The notes under the pieces: generated by a model
Told to the model about the DNA's origin: nothing
Databases searched by the model: none
The model's input: only the letters and a program-made list of their open reading frames with translations
From: Trichoplax adhaerens
Lineage: Eukaryota > Placozoa > Uniplacotomia > Trichoplacea > Trichoplacidae
Length of the DNA stretch: 64,000 bases
NCBI RefSeq assembly: GCF_000150275.1
Contig: NW_002060960.1
Span: 1,075,316 to 1,139,315, forward strand
Reading direction: 5' to 3'
Part shown: piece by piece, positions 13,163 through 24,259 of the stretch
How the letters are laid out: the number at the start of each line of letters is the position of its first letter
How positions within the stretch are numbered: the first letter of the stretch is position 1
Position numbers and translations under genes: made by a program

Positions 13163-13791
13163 ATCTTTATGTATCATTATAGAATACGTGTATTAGATAA
13201 ACACGCTGTAGCGCTTGCCTCGATGTGAGCGTAACAGAGCTTATTTTCTCAGTGTAACGGCTCTACCAATTTTTAAAATTTAGCTCGAAAAATAATTACG
13301 TATAATTTAATCATCTCTAGATAGTAACATTGAGAGTCGCCCGCGTTGTAGGGGCAAGTAGACTATTACGTATCATGTAAAATTTTCTATATTGCACCAC
13401 TGCGGAACCAATAGCTTTACAAATAAAATTTGCTATCTACATTGCTACAATTTAATTGGTGATGCCAACTACTGTAAAATTAATATCCCCATTGCAGTCT
13501 GCATTCAATTTCTGTGAGGATATTTCGCTAGATTGCCATATACCGTTCTTAACTCTGTAGCATATCACTGACACACGTTCATATCAAATTTACAAGATGT
13601 ACCACTTGGTAATAGGAAAGTTCTACACTACGTCGAGCATTAATCTTCAGTTGATGAATAGTTATCTACATGCAGTCGAATATTTTCATAAATTGGTTTC
13701 AAAGGCACAAGGAACGAGTACACAATCATCATCAAGAACCCAGTCTTTATTATACAGCTTGTTACATATTGATCATACGAGAAGTAAAGTA
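13163..13791. other. Convergent 3' flanks of DECR2 and RPL38
   Basis: Short spacer between two tail-to-tail genes. It should hold both 3' UTRs. An open frame on the + strand (13,597-13,824) overlaps the last RPL38 exon in antisense and shows no family resemblance. Confidence 0.5.
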
Positions 13792-15582
13792 CTACTTCTT
13801 CTTCTTGATATCTGTGACGGTTAGACCTGCAAAAACAATATTGAAATGACCCATTAATAGAGAGTATAACAACTTCAAAGTAATCCGATTTATGAACAGT
13901 CCTAGATCAGCAAATTACGCTCTCAGGTTTGTAAAAACATCGATACGATCTAAATCGGTCTACTTTTGCTGGTTGGTTTACAGTATAAAAGTTACAATTT
14001 TCTAAGATTATCCTGAAGTATATCTATATATATATTTCGTCTAATTATAATGATTTAGAAGAGTACAAAACTATGCAAACTATCCTCTTCTAGTGTATAT
14101 TGTATAACGTATTATAACTATATTTTCAATTGAACACGAACTATTAAAGAAAGTAAGTAAGATTCTATCTATTAATTGTAATTCCAAAGTTTCGCTATCA
14201 ACTACAAATCCTTTAACTATAGGTAGTGATTAGAAAATGTCACCATCTTTATAATAATTCAGTGACACGCGCATCTTAACAACGGATAGAATCTAGTGGT
14301 ACAGGCTTTAAGTAAAATAGGTAAACCTTAAATTCCGATATCCTATATTGTATGCGCATACTGTAATATTACCTGGAGGTAGAGATTGCCTCAATTTATC
14401 AGCTTTTTCTCCATCATCAACAACTAGAGTATACAAGTATCTCTGGCATCGAACTTTAAACTTTGTTTTGTCTTTCAATTTGATAATTTTAACAGCTAGA
14501 AGACAATTATAGCCCGGAAGGAATTAGTATATGGTGCACGCTATGATTTATAAGCTTCAAAATTACATTAACTTCTCTAACTTAAAAGATAAATGAGGAT
14601 ATATGCAAGGGCATTGTTAAAGTTCATTACATAGTCCAATGAATTTATTAGCAATGTTAAATAAGTGAGTACTATCAGCTAGCATTATATAAGTGTATTA
14701 AGTATAATTATTTATTACTTAGTGTTACAGTATTAGGTGAACGCGAATGTCTCTAACTCGTCGCATTCGTTTGAGATTACAAAATTGTCATCCATCACTA
14801 TTAAGTAGATCTTAACGGTGATTCTATAAATTGTGATGCGAGTTCATGGTAATTTCGCGGATTACAAATATAGTAGCTTGCGAACTCTGTCACTGCAAAT
14901 CCTATCGACTTTACAGAATAGTTTTACGTTTCCTTTGAGTCGTTCATGCTATCATACTGAAATTAGTGTTGCCATCAACAACCGATTTTAAAAACGAGAA
15001 CAAGAAGCATAGCGATTACTACATACAATACTGTTTCACTATTCCCCAATAGGGAATGTTTAGCGCTAATTCTATGATATTGCCCAAACGTTATGTAGTG
15101 TACGGTAGGTAATCATTACCATGACTTCACTTTTGAGAATGAACAACATAAATACTAAGTGAAGTAAACTACGTACAGTGTACTAAGTTTATAGCATCTA
15201 TCTTGAGATGTCGAAAAACATTTAAAGATGATGATAATCTACCGTTGAAAATTATGCAATTACTCTAATCAACATATAATACCTCTTGCGTCTTTACGAC
15301 GAGCGGTTAACAGAAAGTCTTTAATTTCTTTAATTTCCTTAGGCTAGTTTGAAAATAGAAGAAATGTCAATTTTAGGTATAAATTTTTATCAATTTAGTA
15401 TCTTTGCTACGGTTGAGTGGCCTAACGATCTAATGTTAATGAGAACTATCAGTGATTTAGCTCTGGGAAAGTAACATTCAAGTCCATTGTGATAGTAGTG
15501 TCTACTTTGGGAGCGATATAGGATCTACTTGCTATCTCCTTTTGCTCCATTATCTTAGTGCACGCGCACTCCTACTTACCAT
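13792..15582 (-). CDS. RPL38: 60S ribosomal protein L38 (eL38)
   Basis: Component of the large cytosolic ribosomal subunit. Four coding exons on the minus strand: 15580-15582 (the ATG alone), 15283-15343, 14373-14495 and 13792-13826, totalling 73 codons plus stop against 70 in human. The protein reads [20 protein letters not shown], then [40 protein letters not shown] and [11 protein letters not shown]. The core KFKVRC-RYLYTLV is diagnostic. The tail is a few lysines longer than usual. Isolating the ATG at the end of exon 1 (ATG/GTAAGT) matches a layout common in animal ribosomal protein genes. Phases 0-1-1-0 are all consistent. Confidence 0.96.
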
Positions 15583-15640
15583 GATCAAAGTATCCGAAGC
15601 AGCAATATAGCGAGACTGAAGCAGGAAAAAAAAAAGTATA
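15583..15640 (-). promoter_or_regulatory. RPL38 5' leader with pyrimidine tract (possible TOP element)
   Basis: Reading the minus strand toward the ATG, a run of about ten T followed by CC (15,624-15,635) lies roughly 45 bases before the start codon, preceded by TATAC. Ribosomal protein mRNAs usually start in a pyrimidine tract (TOP) used for growth-dependent translation. The transcription start is not mapped, so this is inference from position and composition. Confidence 0.4.
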
Positions 15641-15839
15641 ATCTGTTAATAACAAGACTACTCTCAAAGCAGAAGCTATTTTTTAAGCAGATGAGCATAC
15701 GATGGCATTAATATACCAAGGATAAAGTTAGCAATCCGCCATTACCTGCACTACTTCCTCCAGCGGATTCCCTGACAGATCGTTTTTACGTAAAAGAACT
15801 GTTGAGGGTATGCGCACGCGCTAATATACTGCATTGCGA

Positions 15840-15927
15840 CACCATGCTGTAGCGAACACTCGTACAGCACAGTACTGTAGACTCTTATGCACTGTACACT
15901 GTACACTGTACACTTTGTACTGTAGGA
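15840..15927. repeat. Short tandem repeat (CACTGTA)n and GTACTGTA cluster
   Basis: About 15,890-15,915 holds three to four copies of a 7-base CACTGTA unit, flanked by other TACTGTA/TACAGTA words. It lies between RPL38 and the LTR fragment. No gene was recognised in 15,640-16,235. Confidence 0.7.
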
Positions 15928-16235
15928 CAGTTCGAAATTGAGAAACATGTTGCCCTTCTAACGTTCCAAACATTTCTATTCGTTATAGTCTCAGTATTAA
16001 TGTACCGATTGACTAAAGTAAATGAATCCTTTTTTCTAAATTTAAGTAATATATTGCGATCTCTATTTGACTATGTGGCAAAGTTGCTCTTGAAAGCAGT
16101 TCTACAACGGCATCAAAGCCTTTTTATTCAATTTAATTATTCTATCCTAAGCTATATTTGTTAAATTGGACGATGTAATACTATATACAGTACAGTGTTA
16201 GGCAGTAATAGTACAGTTACGATTGCTTTTGTTAG

Positions 16236-16555
16236 CACTAGCTTAGCATAGAAGTAACCTATTTTCATGAATCATTCGCGCCTATAAATAATTTCCTCCA
16301 GCTGTGCTCCTAACATTATAATAGCTATCTTCTTTCGCCTATCTTGTTCGTTAGTTCTGGTAGTTACATGGTAAGCTTGCACGCTTTATCTATTCTATAC
16401 TACTGTAGTTATTCGACTAGTCACGTCGTTACTCGCACGATAATCTTACACGATTATTCTCTTACACTTACTTAATTCAGGTTACTCTTCCGTTAGCTAT
16501 TCTATTGTACTTTATTGCGACTAATGGCGAACTCTCAATCTTCCGAAACATCACA
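16236..16555 (+). mobile_element. Partial LTR (same family as 35,223-35,713)
   Basis: From about 16,236 this stretch is strongly similar to the right two-thirds of the solo LTR at 35,223-35,713. Shared landmarks are TATAAATA (16,283-16,290), GTAAGCTTGCACGCTTTATC and the terminal CTCAATCTTCCGAAACATCA ending in TCACA at 16,555. The left part does not match, and the 5 bases after the end (CTACC) are not found at a matching left border. The copy is therefore truncated or rearranged on the left. The AATAAA of the better copy is mutated here. Confidence 0.75.
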
Positions 16556-16893
16556 CTACCAGCTCAATTTTGTATTTTCACGTTGAGGAAAATACGATGT
16601 AAACATGAACTACTGTCATTGGAGTAGTCCCTGACGATGTACTATAGTAATTATACCATGCATACTGTCAGGCCAATGGACTGTGTTAGTGCTCGGCCTT
16701 ATGAGGTAAAGGGTTTCTGTATTCAAAAGAAGGCATCGGTAGTGCCAACTCCATATATATGGGCACTTACAGAATTTGTGACAGTAATCGGCTAGTCTAG
16801 CAACCATACTCAAAGTGAGGGGCCGACAATTTTACTGGTTATCTCATCAGAAGCCAATGTCAGAAACGATACATTATGTTGTCCATGATTGCT

Positions 16894-17397
16894 GTCCAAA
16901 TGAGTTGCTAGTTGCTACTGTATTTTTGATTTATTTCGTGCAGTGTTATATACGGTTGTAGTGGTTGCGCCTTGTAGAATGACTACAAAATAATCAACTG
17001 CCAACATTATTTTGCTCTGAACGACCACTTACGTGCCTTTCCCTTGCGGAAAATAGAGCATATTCTGTACGATAGCCTACGTAGTTAGACGGTGTCACGT
17101 TGAAATTATGCACGTAGCATAAATAGGTAAATCACAAACGTTGATGTCCAAATGAGTTGCTAGTGGCTACTGTATTTTGATTTATTTCGCGCAGTGTTAT
17201 ATACAGTTGCAGTGGTTGCGCCTTGTAAAATGACAACGAAATAATCATTTCCCAACTTTATTTTGCACTCAACGGCCACTTACGTGCCTTTCTCTTGCGG
17301 AAAATAGAACGTATTCTGCACGCTAGCCTACGCAGTAAGGCTGTGTAACGTTGAAATTATGCACGTAGTATAAATAGGTAAATCACAAACGTTGATG
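16894..17397. repeat. Two-copy 252-bp tandem duplication
   Basis: GTCCAAATGAGTTGCTAGT begins at 16,894 and again at 17,146. The copies run side by side to about 17,145 and 17,397, both ending in AATAGGTAAATCACAAACGTTGATG. They differ at scattered positions. Most changes are transitions, some at CG dinucleotides. Confidence 0.92.
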
Positions 17398-17640
17398 AAA
17401 CCTATACTACATCGTACCCGAGCGAGTATTAGAAGCAAGAGCTAATGTAAATATGGACTAAATAGGTAAATCTCAAACGTTTATACTACTGTATACTGCA
17501 AAGGTTTCCCAGACAAACGTTTCTGAAATCGATACTATATCGTACCCCATCGAGTATTAGAAACAAGAGCTTATATCAATCTCGACTAATAGACATTGCT
17601 ACAAGTTGTTCAACGCCTATATAAACGTTTATGGGAGCTT
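17397..17640. repeat. Second, diverged direct repeat and TATA-containing tail
   Basis: An approximately 45-bp segment with the core GCGAGTATTAGAAGCAAGAG (about 17,400-17,445) recurs at about 17,530-17,570 with changes. The word AATAGGTAAATC from the 252-bp unit also recurs at 17,461. A TATATAAACG at about 17,620 looks like a core promoter, but no gene follows that I recognise. The block could be remains of a mobile element. Confidence 0.6.
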
Positions 17641-19411
17641 GCATATCATTAACTGAACGTTTGCAGTAGGGTTTAGCACTTAATTAGCAGTGGTTGCTAA
17701 GCTGAACTTTCAATCAGAAGGTGTGTCCTTCCTAAGGAACTCCATAGAAGGAAGTCACAAAGTCACGATCCTACGTCATCACTGTCCTCCACTTAACATT
17801 ACTGTATATTATAGAATGCCATCATGACTCCTATACTGCGCTGTAAAGTAGAATAGCAGCGTGATCAAGAGTATCCTAGCTCTACAAAATCTAGGCATCC
17901 ATTGCCTCTTCAGTTGTCGTTATTATACAGTAAAAACGTATACGAATTTTGAGTTCTAAAGTAAAACGTTTGAATAAAAGTGCAGATCAAATCGACCGTT
18001 TATCCAAGATATACTTGTGCTGTGCCTTTCTATTGCAGTAGCACTCATTCTATACAATTGATACGTCCGTGATCGAGTATCTTAAAGAAAGTTAAACTAT
18101 TGCAATTGCTTTGCCTGGATCTTCTGGTAAGAGTATAGCCATGTAGACTATGTATTAGCTATATCAATGTTAAGATATTGGATAGTACCTGATGGCGTAA
18201 GATGACGGCCATTTCAACGACGCTGTAATCTGAGCGAAGGAATGATTCATAAGTGTATACGATAATTACCGTAATTAATTCATGATAGAACAGAAAATTT
18301 ACCGCCGTACAATCATCGTCAATATAGGTTAAGCCAATTCTACTCTTGCCTTGTCTACATTAGAAAATATCGCAGTTTTGAATGCTATAACACATTTAGA
18401 TTGCATTCAAAATGAAGATAGATGTAGAATGAAATTTGTATGCACTTTTGAAATGAATCTTTCTAGCCGTACAGTGCTATTCTCTGGAGATTTACTTTTG
18501 ATTCTAAACGTATAGTATCATATACGTCCTGTTGAAATCCAGTTTATTAAGCTTTTACCGTGATGATTTGGCTACTGGTAGCTAAGAGTAACAGACTTAT
18601 TACACTTTCTCAGCAGCGAAAACAAGTTCAACTACGATAAGATATTGATAGTGAATGAATTCCTTGACGTCCTATAGCATGAGGAACATGACCAATTTGA
18701 TCGATAGAATGCAATGCATAGTGTTTCGATCATTTTAATATCCAATATGTCTTGATAGCAAAATAAGCTCTACTAGTGATCCTGGAATTCCCTGTTATAT
18801 GTCGTTACTTGAACGTGATATCCAAATAATTCCTTTTTAATGAGATATACTGTAAATGAAATTAGGAAAAGAAAGTTTGGTTAATCAAGTCATCATCTAT
18901 CTATGGTATCATAATAGATAAGGAATCCTGTTTTCGAATACTTTTAGCGGGTAAAAAGAGACAATGTAGTCAAGACGGAAGAAGAGAAAAATTACTGTAG
19001 CTAGAATCAACATGTTCATCATTAGCTATTGCTTTACAACTGCGTAGCATAGAGTTGTCAATAGCGTATCGCATTAATAGCTAGGATAATGTAGTATCAT
19101 TTGCGGTTTCAAATAGTATGATATTTCTGTTATTGCTGTTATTGAACTAGAAGTTATCTAGTGCTTAAAAAAAGTCCTTTCGCCCATACTTTATAATATA
19201 ATGTAGAAGCATCAATAAACGTCAAGAAATCATTGCACGGTATTCCTTACATCATGCATAGTTACTCAGTTATTTATTAATGGTAAGCATGTCGCAGTAG
19301 CCAACAGGTGATACTGGACTGGAAAAGGAGTATGCTGCAATAGACCCGGCTGTTGAAGTACATTAGCAAGGATAAATAAAGACCGATTAGATAAACAATA
19401 TCTTGTTCCCA
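17641..19411. other. Stretch with no recognised gene
   Basis: AT-rich, with many short TACTGTA-type words. No conserved protein, RNA gene or repeat was recognised in either strand. Confidence 0.35.
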
Positions 19412-19702
19412 ATGAGGACAGTTTTTAGAACTTCTGCTGTTATGTTGACGTATACCGTACCATCACGAGCTAAACTCTCTATCTCGCAAATTGTCGGCTC
19501 ATTACTGTTAGCAGCAATCGAGCACTTTTACGATATTATCTTAATTAAACTTGAATTAGACGATCAAAATGGGAAGTTCCTTTTATATAGTGAGCCATCA
19601 ATATTGCTAAAATCAGCTGAAATCACGTTGAAAAATGCTACAATATATCCATTAGCAAGATATCAACGAAAAACAAAGTTGAGATTTATTACCGGTTTGT
19701 AA
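19412..19702 (+). CDS. Hypothetical open frame, 96 codons
   Basis: An ATG-started frame (ATG at 19,412) encodes a protein of mixed composition with a hydrophobic middle (SQIVGSLLLAAIEHFYDIIL) and a basic end (RYQRKTKLRFITGL). I do not recognise a family. Length is close to what chance allows in this AT-rich DNA, and no splice-linked exons were found. It may be a lineage-specific gene or a random frame. Confidence 0.2.
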   Translation: MRTVFRTSAVMLTYTVPSRAKLSISQIVGSLLLAAIEHFYDIILIKLELDDQNGKFLLYSEPSILLKSAEITLKNATIYPLARYQRKTKLRFITGL

Positions 19703-20241
19703 AAATTATATTTGACCTTCCAGTAATTTTTACCGATAGTCTGCTAACTCGGACTATTGTGGTGGATCTTGAGGTTGACTAGTGATACTTTTCATAAACT
19801 GCAGCTTTCATTTTGCTACTAGTTCATTGACTTTATTGAAGGTTATACTGTACATAAATTAGCAGAGTAACTGAATGATCGTAAGAAGTAATGCCGAAGA
19901 GGTCTTAAAACTTTCCCTTTTATAAGATTCTAGCTGTAATAGTAATGGATCGTTTTGTAACTTAGCAGTGTCGTACTATACAGATATTGAAGTTTACTAA
20001 ATTCCTAGATACGACACAGACAAGGATTTTGATAACAAAACATGTTGATAATTTGTAATCTTTGATTATTATAACTTATAACTTAGCTACTATAATTATA
20101 ATTATTTGACATGACATTACGCTGCGGTTCGGACTTAGTGTATTAGTGTAACGATACACTTGTTTTAATGATTATTCGCGACTACTATAGATAATGTTAG
20201 GTGATATTTCTCTGTAGGATGATTAGATATACATATGCTAC

Positions 20242-20526
20242 ATGGGCACGTATATGGTTAATAAATGCATTGTACATCAATCCCACGTACGCATATTTCC
20301 ATCACACGTATTTAATTACTATGCTATCCAACCTAAGAATGTTGCCTCTCAAGTTAACGAAATAAACCACAAATTATTTCGCGACGTAACAGAACGGTCA
20401 AATCTAAATACATTACGTACGCAAAACAACATCGAACAAACCAAAGATAGAAGAAAGCATAGAGTTCCTAAACATACGCACAACATTATACTTCCTATTA
20501 CAACAGACGAAATGCCTATAGAATAG
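20242..20526 (+). CDS. Hypothetical open frame, 94 codons
   Basis: ATG-started frame, hydrophilic in its second half (rich in Asn, Gln, Thr, Arg and His). No family recognised. The opposite strand also holds an open hydrophobic frame across about 20,360-20,520, so coding direction is uncertain. It lies 650 bp upstream of the polyamine oxidase gene. Reported only as a possibility. Confidence 0.2.
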   Translation: MGTYMVNKCIVHQSHVRIFPSHVFNYYAIQPKNVASQVNEINHKLFRDVTERSNLNTLRTQNNIEQTKDRRKHRVPKHTHNIILPITTDEMPIE

Positions 20527-21182
20527 AGAATACTCGTATCGAGACTTGATTATAGAATATAATGTCAAATTCTAGAATCACTACCCAACAATTGTGTGGC
20601 CGAACAGAATTTGCAAACATTATTTAGCTTCATCAAATACTAAAGTCACGGTAAAATAATCTTATACAGTTATACATCACAATTTACACTTTGTATGTCA
20701 TTTTACTCTTGAGGGATTACCATCCATATACATCAAAGTTGCTGCAATGATAACTAGAACGATAAATGCTTTTAATCGTTGCACTACTAATAATGCGATC
20801 AATCATTCAAACGTAAGAAAATTGGTCTGGACTAAGGAAATGTTTTAAGTATTAAGTACAAATACACCCATCCTCGTCCTTTGAATACCACATTTCATGG
20901 TACCATTTATATATTAAATACTTGTTATTTGTACGTAATATTAGAAATTGCCGCATAGGACCTGTCTTATACACCTATTTAAAGCCTTAATTAATAATGA
21001 ATGCAAGTTATTACGTAGCTATTCTACAGTATTTATTAATATTTGTCAATGGCTGTTACTGTGATTTGTAGCAAGCTTTAGCTAATCATTTTTTATTATT
21101 AATGATGGAGCTTATTAATAAATGTTCATAAATCTGATAACTGTTAATTCTATCTTACATATAGAGTATACGGAATTTGCTG
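20527..21182. other. Upstream flank of the polyamine oxidase gene
   Basis: No gene recognised. Near the end, TTACATATAG at about 21,156-21,165 could be a 3' splice site for a 5' UTR intron just before the oxidase start codon. Confidence 0.3.
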
Positions 21183-22649
21183 ATGGATGAGAATTGTCCT
21201 CATGTAGTCATTATTGGATCTGGTTTAGCTGGCTTAGCTGCCGCAGAGTTATTATCTACTTGTAAGGAGAAAGTTAGGGTAACCATTCTGGAAGCCAATA
21301 ATCGAGTTGGTGGTAGAATCTTTACCAGAAGATTGCAAGATAACAGTCCCATTGAACTAGGAGCTCAATGGTTTCATGGCAAAGTTGGTAATCCATTATA
21401 TGATATTGCTGCTAAAAGCGATATTGCGACTCGAAAATCATCATATAACGATCGCTTTTATACCGAGAACGAAACTATCGCTGAGCAATCTGTTGGTGAT
21501 TCGGCAAATGATTATTTTTCATCTATATTGGAGAGGATCTATGATCGTCAATTAGATGATGTTCCAGAACATATTCAGAATGTCGGTCAATTCTTGGATG
21601 TTGAGTTAAAAAAGTACTTGGATGATATCCAAGACAACTTTGCGAGAGCAGTCAGTGCTAAAGTATTTCGTTATCGAGATAGGGAAGAAAGTCATACATC
21701 CGGTTGCAGCACCCTTCACGATGTTCATCTTCGAGACTTTGGCGAATACCTTGAGTTGGAAGGAGGCGATCTGGCGGTGATAGGTGGGTATGACAAAGTA
21801 TTGCAGACTATTATTGATCGTATTCCCAAAGAAGTAATTCGACTTAATCAAATGGTTGTAAAGATCAAGAGTAGTGATAATAATGAACTAAATGGTAACG
21901 ATCATACTACGGAAGCGCCTGTCGTAGTCGAATGTTCCGACGGTAATGTATACAAGGCGGATATAGTAATTTGCACTGTATCACTTGGTATATTAAAAAA
22001 TCAGGCCAAAGTTTTATTTCAACCTAACCTACCGGCTAAAAAATTAGACGTAATTGATAGGCTAGCCTTTGGTGTGGTAAATAAAGTAATTTTCTACTAC
22101 GAGAAGCCGTTCTGGCCCAAAAATCAATTCCGTAGATTGGTATTTCTTTGGAATGATGAAATCGATGACAAAAATTGTGGTTGTAAGTTGCCGCTTGAAG
22201 ATGATGAATTATGGCTAAAACATGTAAGTAGTGCACATATCATATTGCCATGTCCAAATGCTTTGCTATTTTGGTTTGTTGGTGAGGACGCTATTCGTGT
22301 AGAAAAATTGAGTGAAAAGCAATTATCCAGTTACTTGACTCGCGTTCTAAAGAAATTCATAGTGGACAAAACCATTCAAGAACCTGATATCGTTATAAGA
22401 ACAAAATGGCACGAAGATCCTTATGTTCGTGGTTCTTACTCCTACGTAAATACGAACGCTTGTGGGAAAGATATTGACGTGTTAGCTGAGCCTATATTAG
22501 ATTATCAAGGTCGACCTTTAATATTATTTGCCGGCGAAGCAACAGATAGAAGCTATTATTCAACTGCTCATGGTGCATACCTTAGCGGCCAGAGAGAAGC
22601 AAACAGAATTTTGGATACTTTGCAATTAGAAAAGAAAATTCAATCTTAA
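21183..22649 (+). CDS. SMOX: Spermine/polyamine oxidase (FAD-dependent amine oxidase), single exon
   Basis: 488 residues starting at ATG 21,183; an upstream in-frame TTG at 21,177 is not needed. FAD-dependent oxidation of spermine or acetylated polyamines, releasing hydrogen peroxide. Landmarks: VVIIGSGLAGLAAAELL (dinucleotide motif GxGxxG, residues 12-17), VTILEANNRVGGRIF with the ribose-binding Glu37, IELGAQWFHGKVGNPLYD, GVVNKVIFYYEKPFW with the Lys conserved in this family, RGSYSYVN, and the C-terminal LFAGEATDRSYYSTAHGAYL flavin-binding segment. The end (KKIQS) is not a peroxisomal signal, which favours a cytosolic spermine-oxidase-like enzyme over PAOX. Symbol given at family level. The whole coding region lacks introns, unlike every other conserved gene here. 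Confidence 0.93.
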   Translation: MDENCPHVVIIGSGLAGLAAAELLSTCKEKVRVTILEANNRVGGRIFTRRLQDNSPIELGAQWFHGKVGNPLYDIAAKSDIATRKSSYNDRFYTENETIAEQSVGDSANDYFSSILERIYDRQLDDVPEHIQNVGQFLDVELKKYLDDIQDNFARAVSAKVFRYRDREESHTSGCSTLHDVHLRDFGEYLELEGGDLAVIGGYDKVLQTIIDRIPKEVIRLNQMVVKIKSSDNNELNGNDHTTEAPVVVECSDGNVYKADIVICTVSLGILKNQAKVLFQPNLPAKKLDVIDRLAFGVVNKVIFYYEKPFWPKNQFRRLVFLWNDEIDDKNCGCKLPLEDDELWLKHVSSAHIILPCPNALLFWFVGEDAIRVEKLSEKQLSSYLTRVLKKFIVDKTIQEPDIVIRTKWHEDPYVRGSYSYVNTNACGKDIDVLAEPILDYQGRPLILFAGEATDRSYYSTAHGAYLSGQREANRILDTLQLEKKIQS

Positions 22650-24259
22650 AAGTCTTCACTTGAAATGTACCTTGTTCAATACTAACATGTTCGAAATGTT
22701 ATCTGTAAATCATAAATTTATCTATAGGCTTTTTATACGATATTACTGTAGTCTTTTATTTTTGAAATGTTTTGTCTTAAAATTATTAATCATACACAAT
22801 CTCTGATCAATTACGATGCAAAATATTTTTTCATTAAGATATTATCAAACTAGAATATTATTACTTAAATTAAATATCATATGCAAGACTTCTATACTCG
22901 TGCATAACGCATTTCTTAAATAAATGCTGCCATTTAGTATTTGTACCACTAGGAGAATTTTATTGGGACAATAACACATCCATGACCATGCTTACTACCG
23001 TAGTGATTTCCTGATTTGGTAAAGACTTTACATGTGGACTTTGTACAAATAATAAATCTGCATGAGTAGGATCAATTTATGGATAGTTATATGTTGAAAA
23101 TATTTACCACCAGCCACGAACTCCAATGAGCAGATATCTGAGTACAGAGCTTCTTTAATCTACCTTGTGTGCAGCACATTTACAAAAATTCTGTCCTGGC
23201 TTTCTAACCAATAAATTTGAACAAATTTCATTTTGCTCATTTCTAATCATTTCATGCTACTAACTTAATGAATCATCCATTCGGTGTAAAATTATTATAG
23301 TTCAATGAAGCAGATTCTCTAAATTTTAATACTTATTACAGCCTATACCTAATTAGTGGTTTTATGTTCACGTGATGAGTACAACATTTTCATTTACTAC
23401 ATTCTTCCAAGGAACTACTTTGATTTTAAATTTTGGACTTGAAGCATTGGCAAACAGATACACTTATCGTTATTCATCTAGCTATTCTACAACTATTAAG
23501 TTCTAGACTAATTAACGATAATATTGGTAAAGTGTTCGCTAATACATTATCCGAACATTATTTGTTCGTCCTTACGTTAGGGAATTGAGCAGTATAAACT
23601 CTTACTCTGAAGCATGTTTCCTCCATTACATTATTTGGTGCTCTTATCTTTGCCCACAAATTGAAATCACTTAAAGTATATGAGCTAAAATATGGTCCTA
23701 CGTTTCTGCTTGATTTCCATCTGTAATACAATTTGCTGTTATTGTAAATTAAATCTAAGCTGAGAAAAGTTGAAAACTAACCTCAGTAAGAGTGTTTAAT
23801 TATATAATTTGCTGTCTAAACTGCACTTACGCATCATCTATCATATCTCATTCTCATCTTGCTACTAGACTAATAGATTATTTAAAACGTATATGAAATA
23901 TCCATTCCTATGATCATCAGTAACCCATATTTCGTTTATAACAGGTTATTTATTAAACATTTTTACAAGATCCGACTTTTTATATAGGATTAAATTAAGT
24001 TGAAATGATGATCAGCTAATTCTTATATTGAAAAATTACTTGCTCTACAAGGATAATATAAGAATTGCACATCAATAATATGATTAATGAGGATCTATGA
24101 CAATTAATCCCTATAGCTGCTATTTATAAGCTATTCTACGTAAGTATAACAGTATAATAATTATAAGTTTTAATTCGTCAAAGTTACTAAACCTTAACAT
24201 GGTCTACAATAGGATGCTATTTCAGTGAACTATAAATTAAATTACAGTATCATGTAACT
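22650..24259. other. Convergent 3' flanks of the oxidase and the APAF1-like gene
   Basis: AT-rich, no coding similarity recognised. Holds the 3' ends of two tail-to-tail genes. Confidence 0.4.

Noticed and set aside
16525-16560. ATG-started MANSQSSETS reading frame, repeated at 35,683 and, in related form, at 32,824; looked like the start of a gag gene after a 5' LTR
   Set aside because: The target duplications place the LTR right end after these words (TCACA/CAGAC and TCACA/GTATT), so the shared words are simply the end of the LTR, and the frames close at once in flanking DNA.
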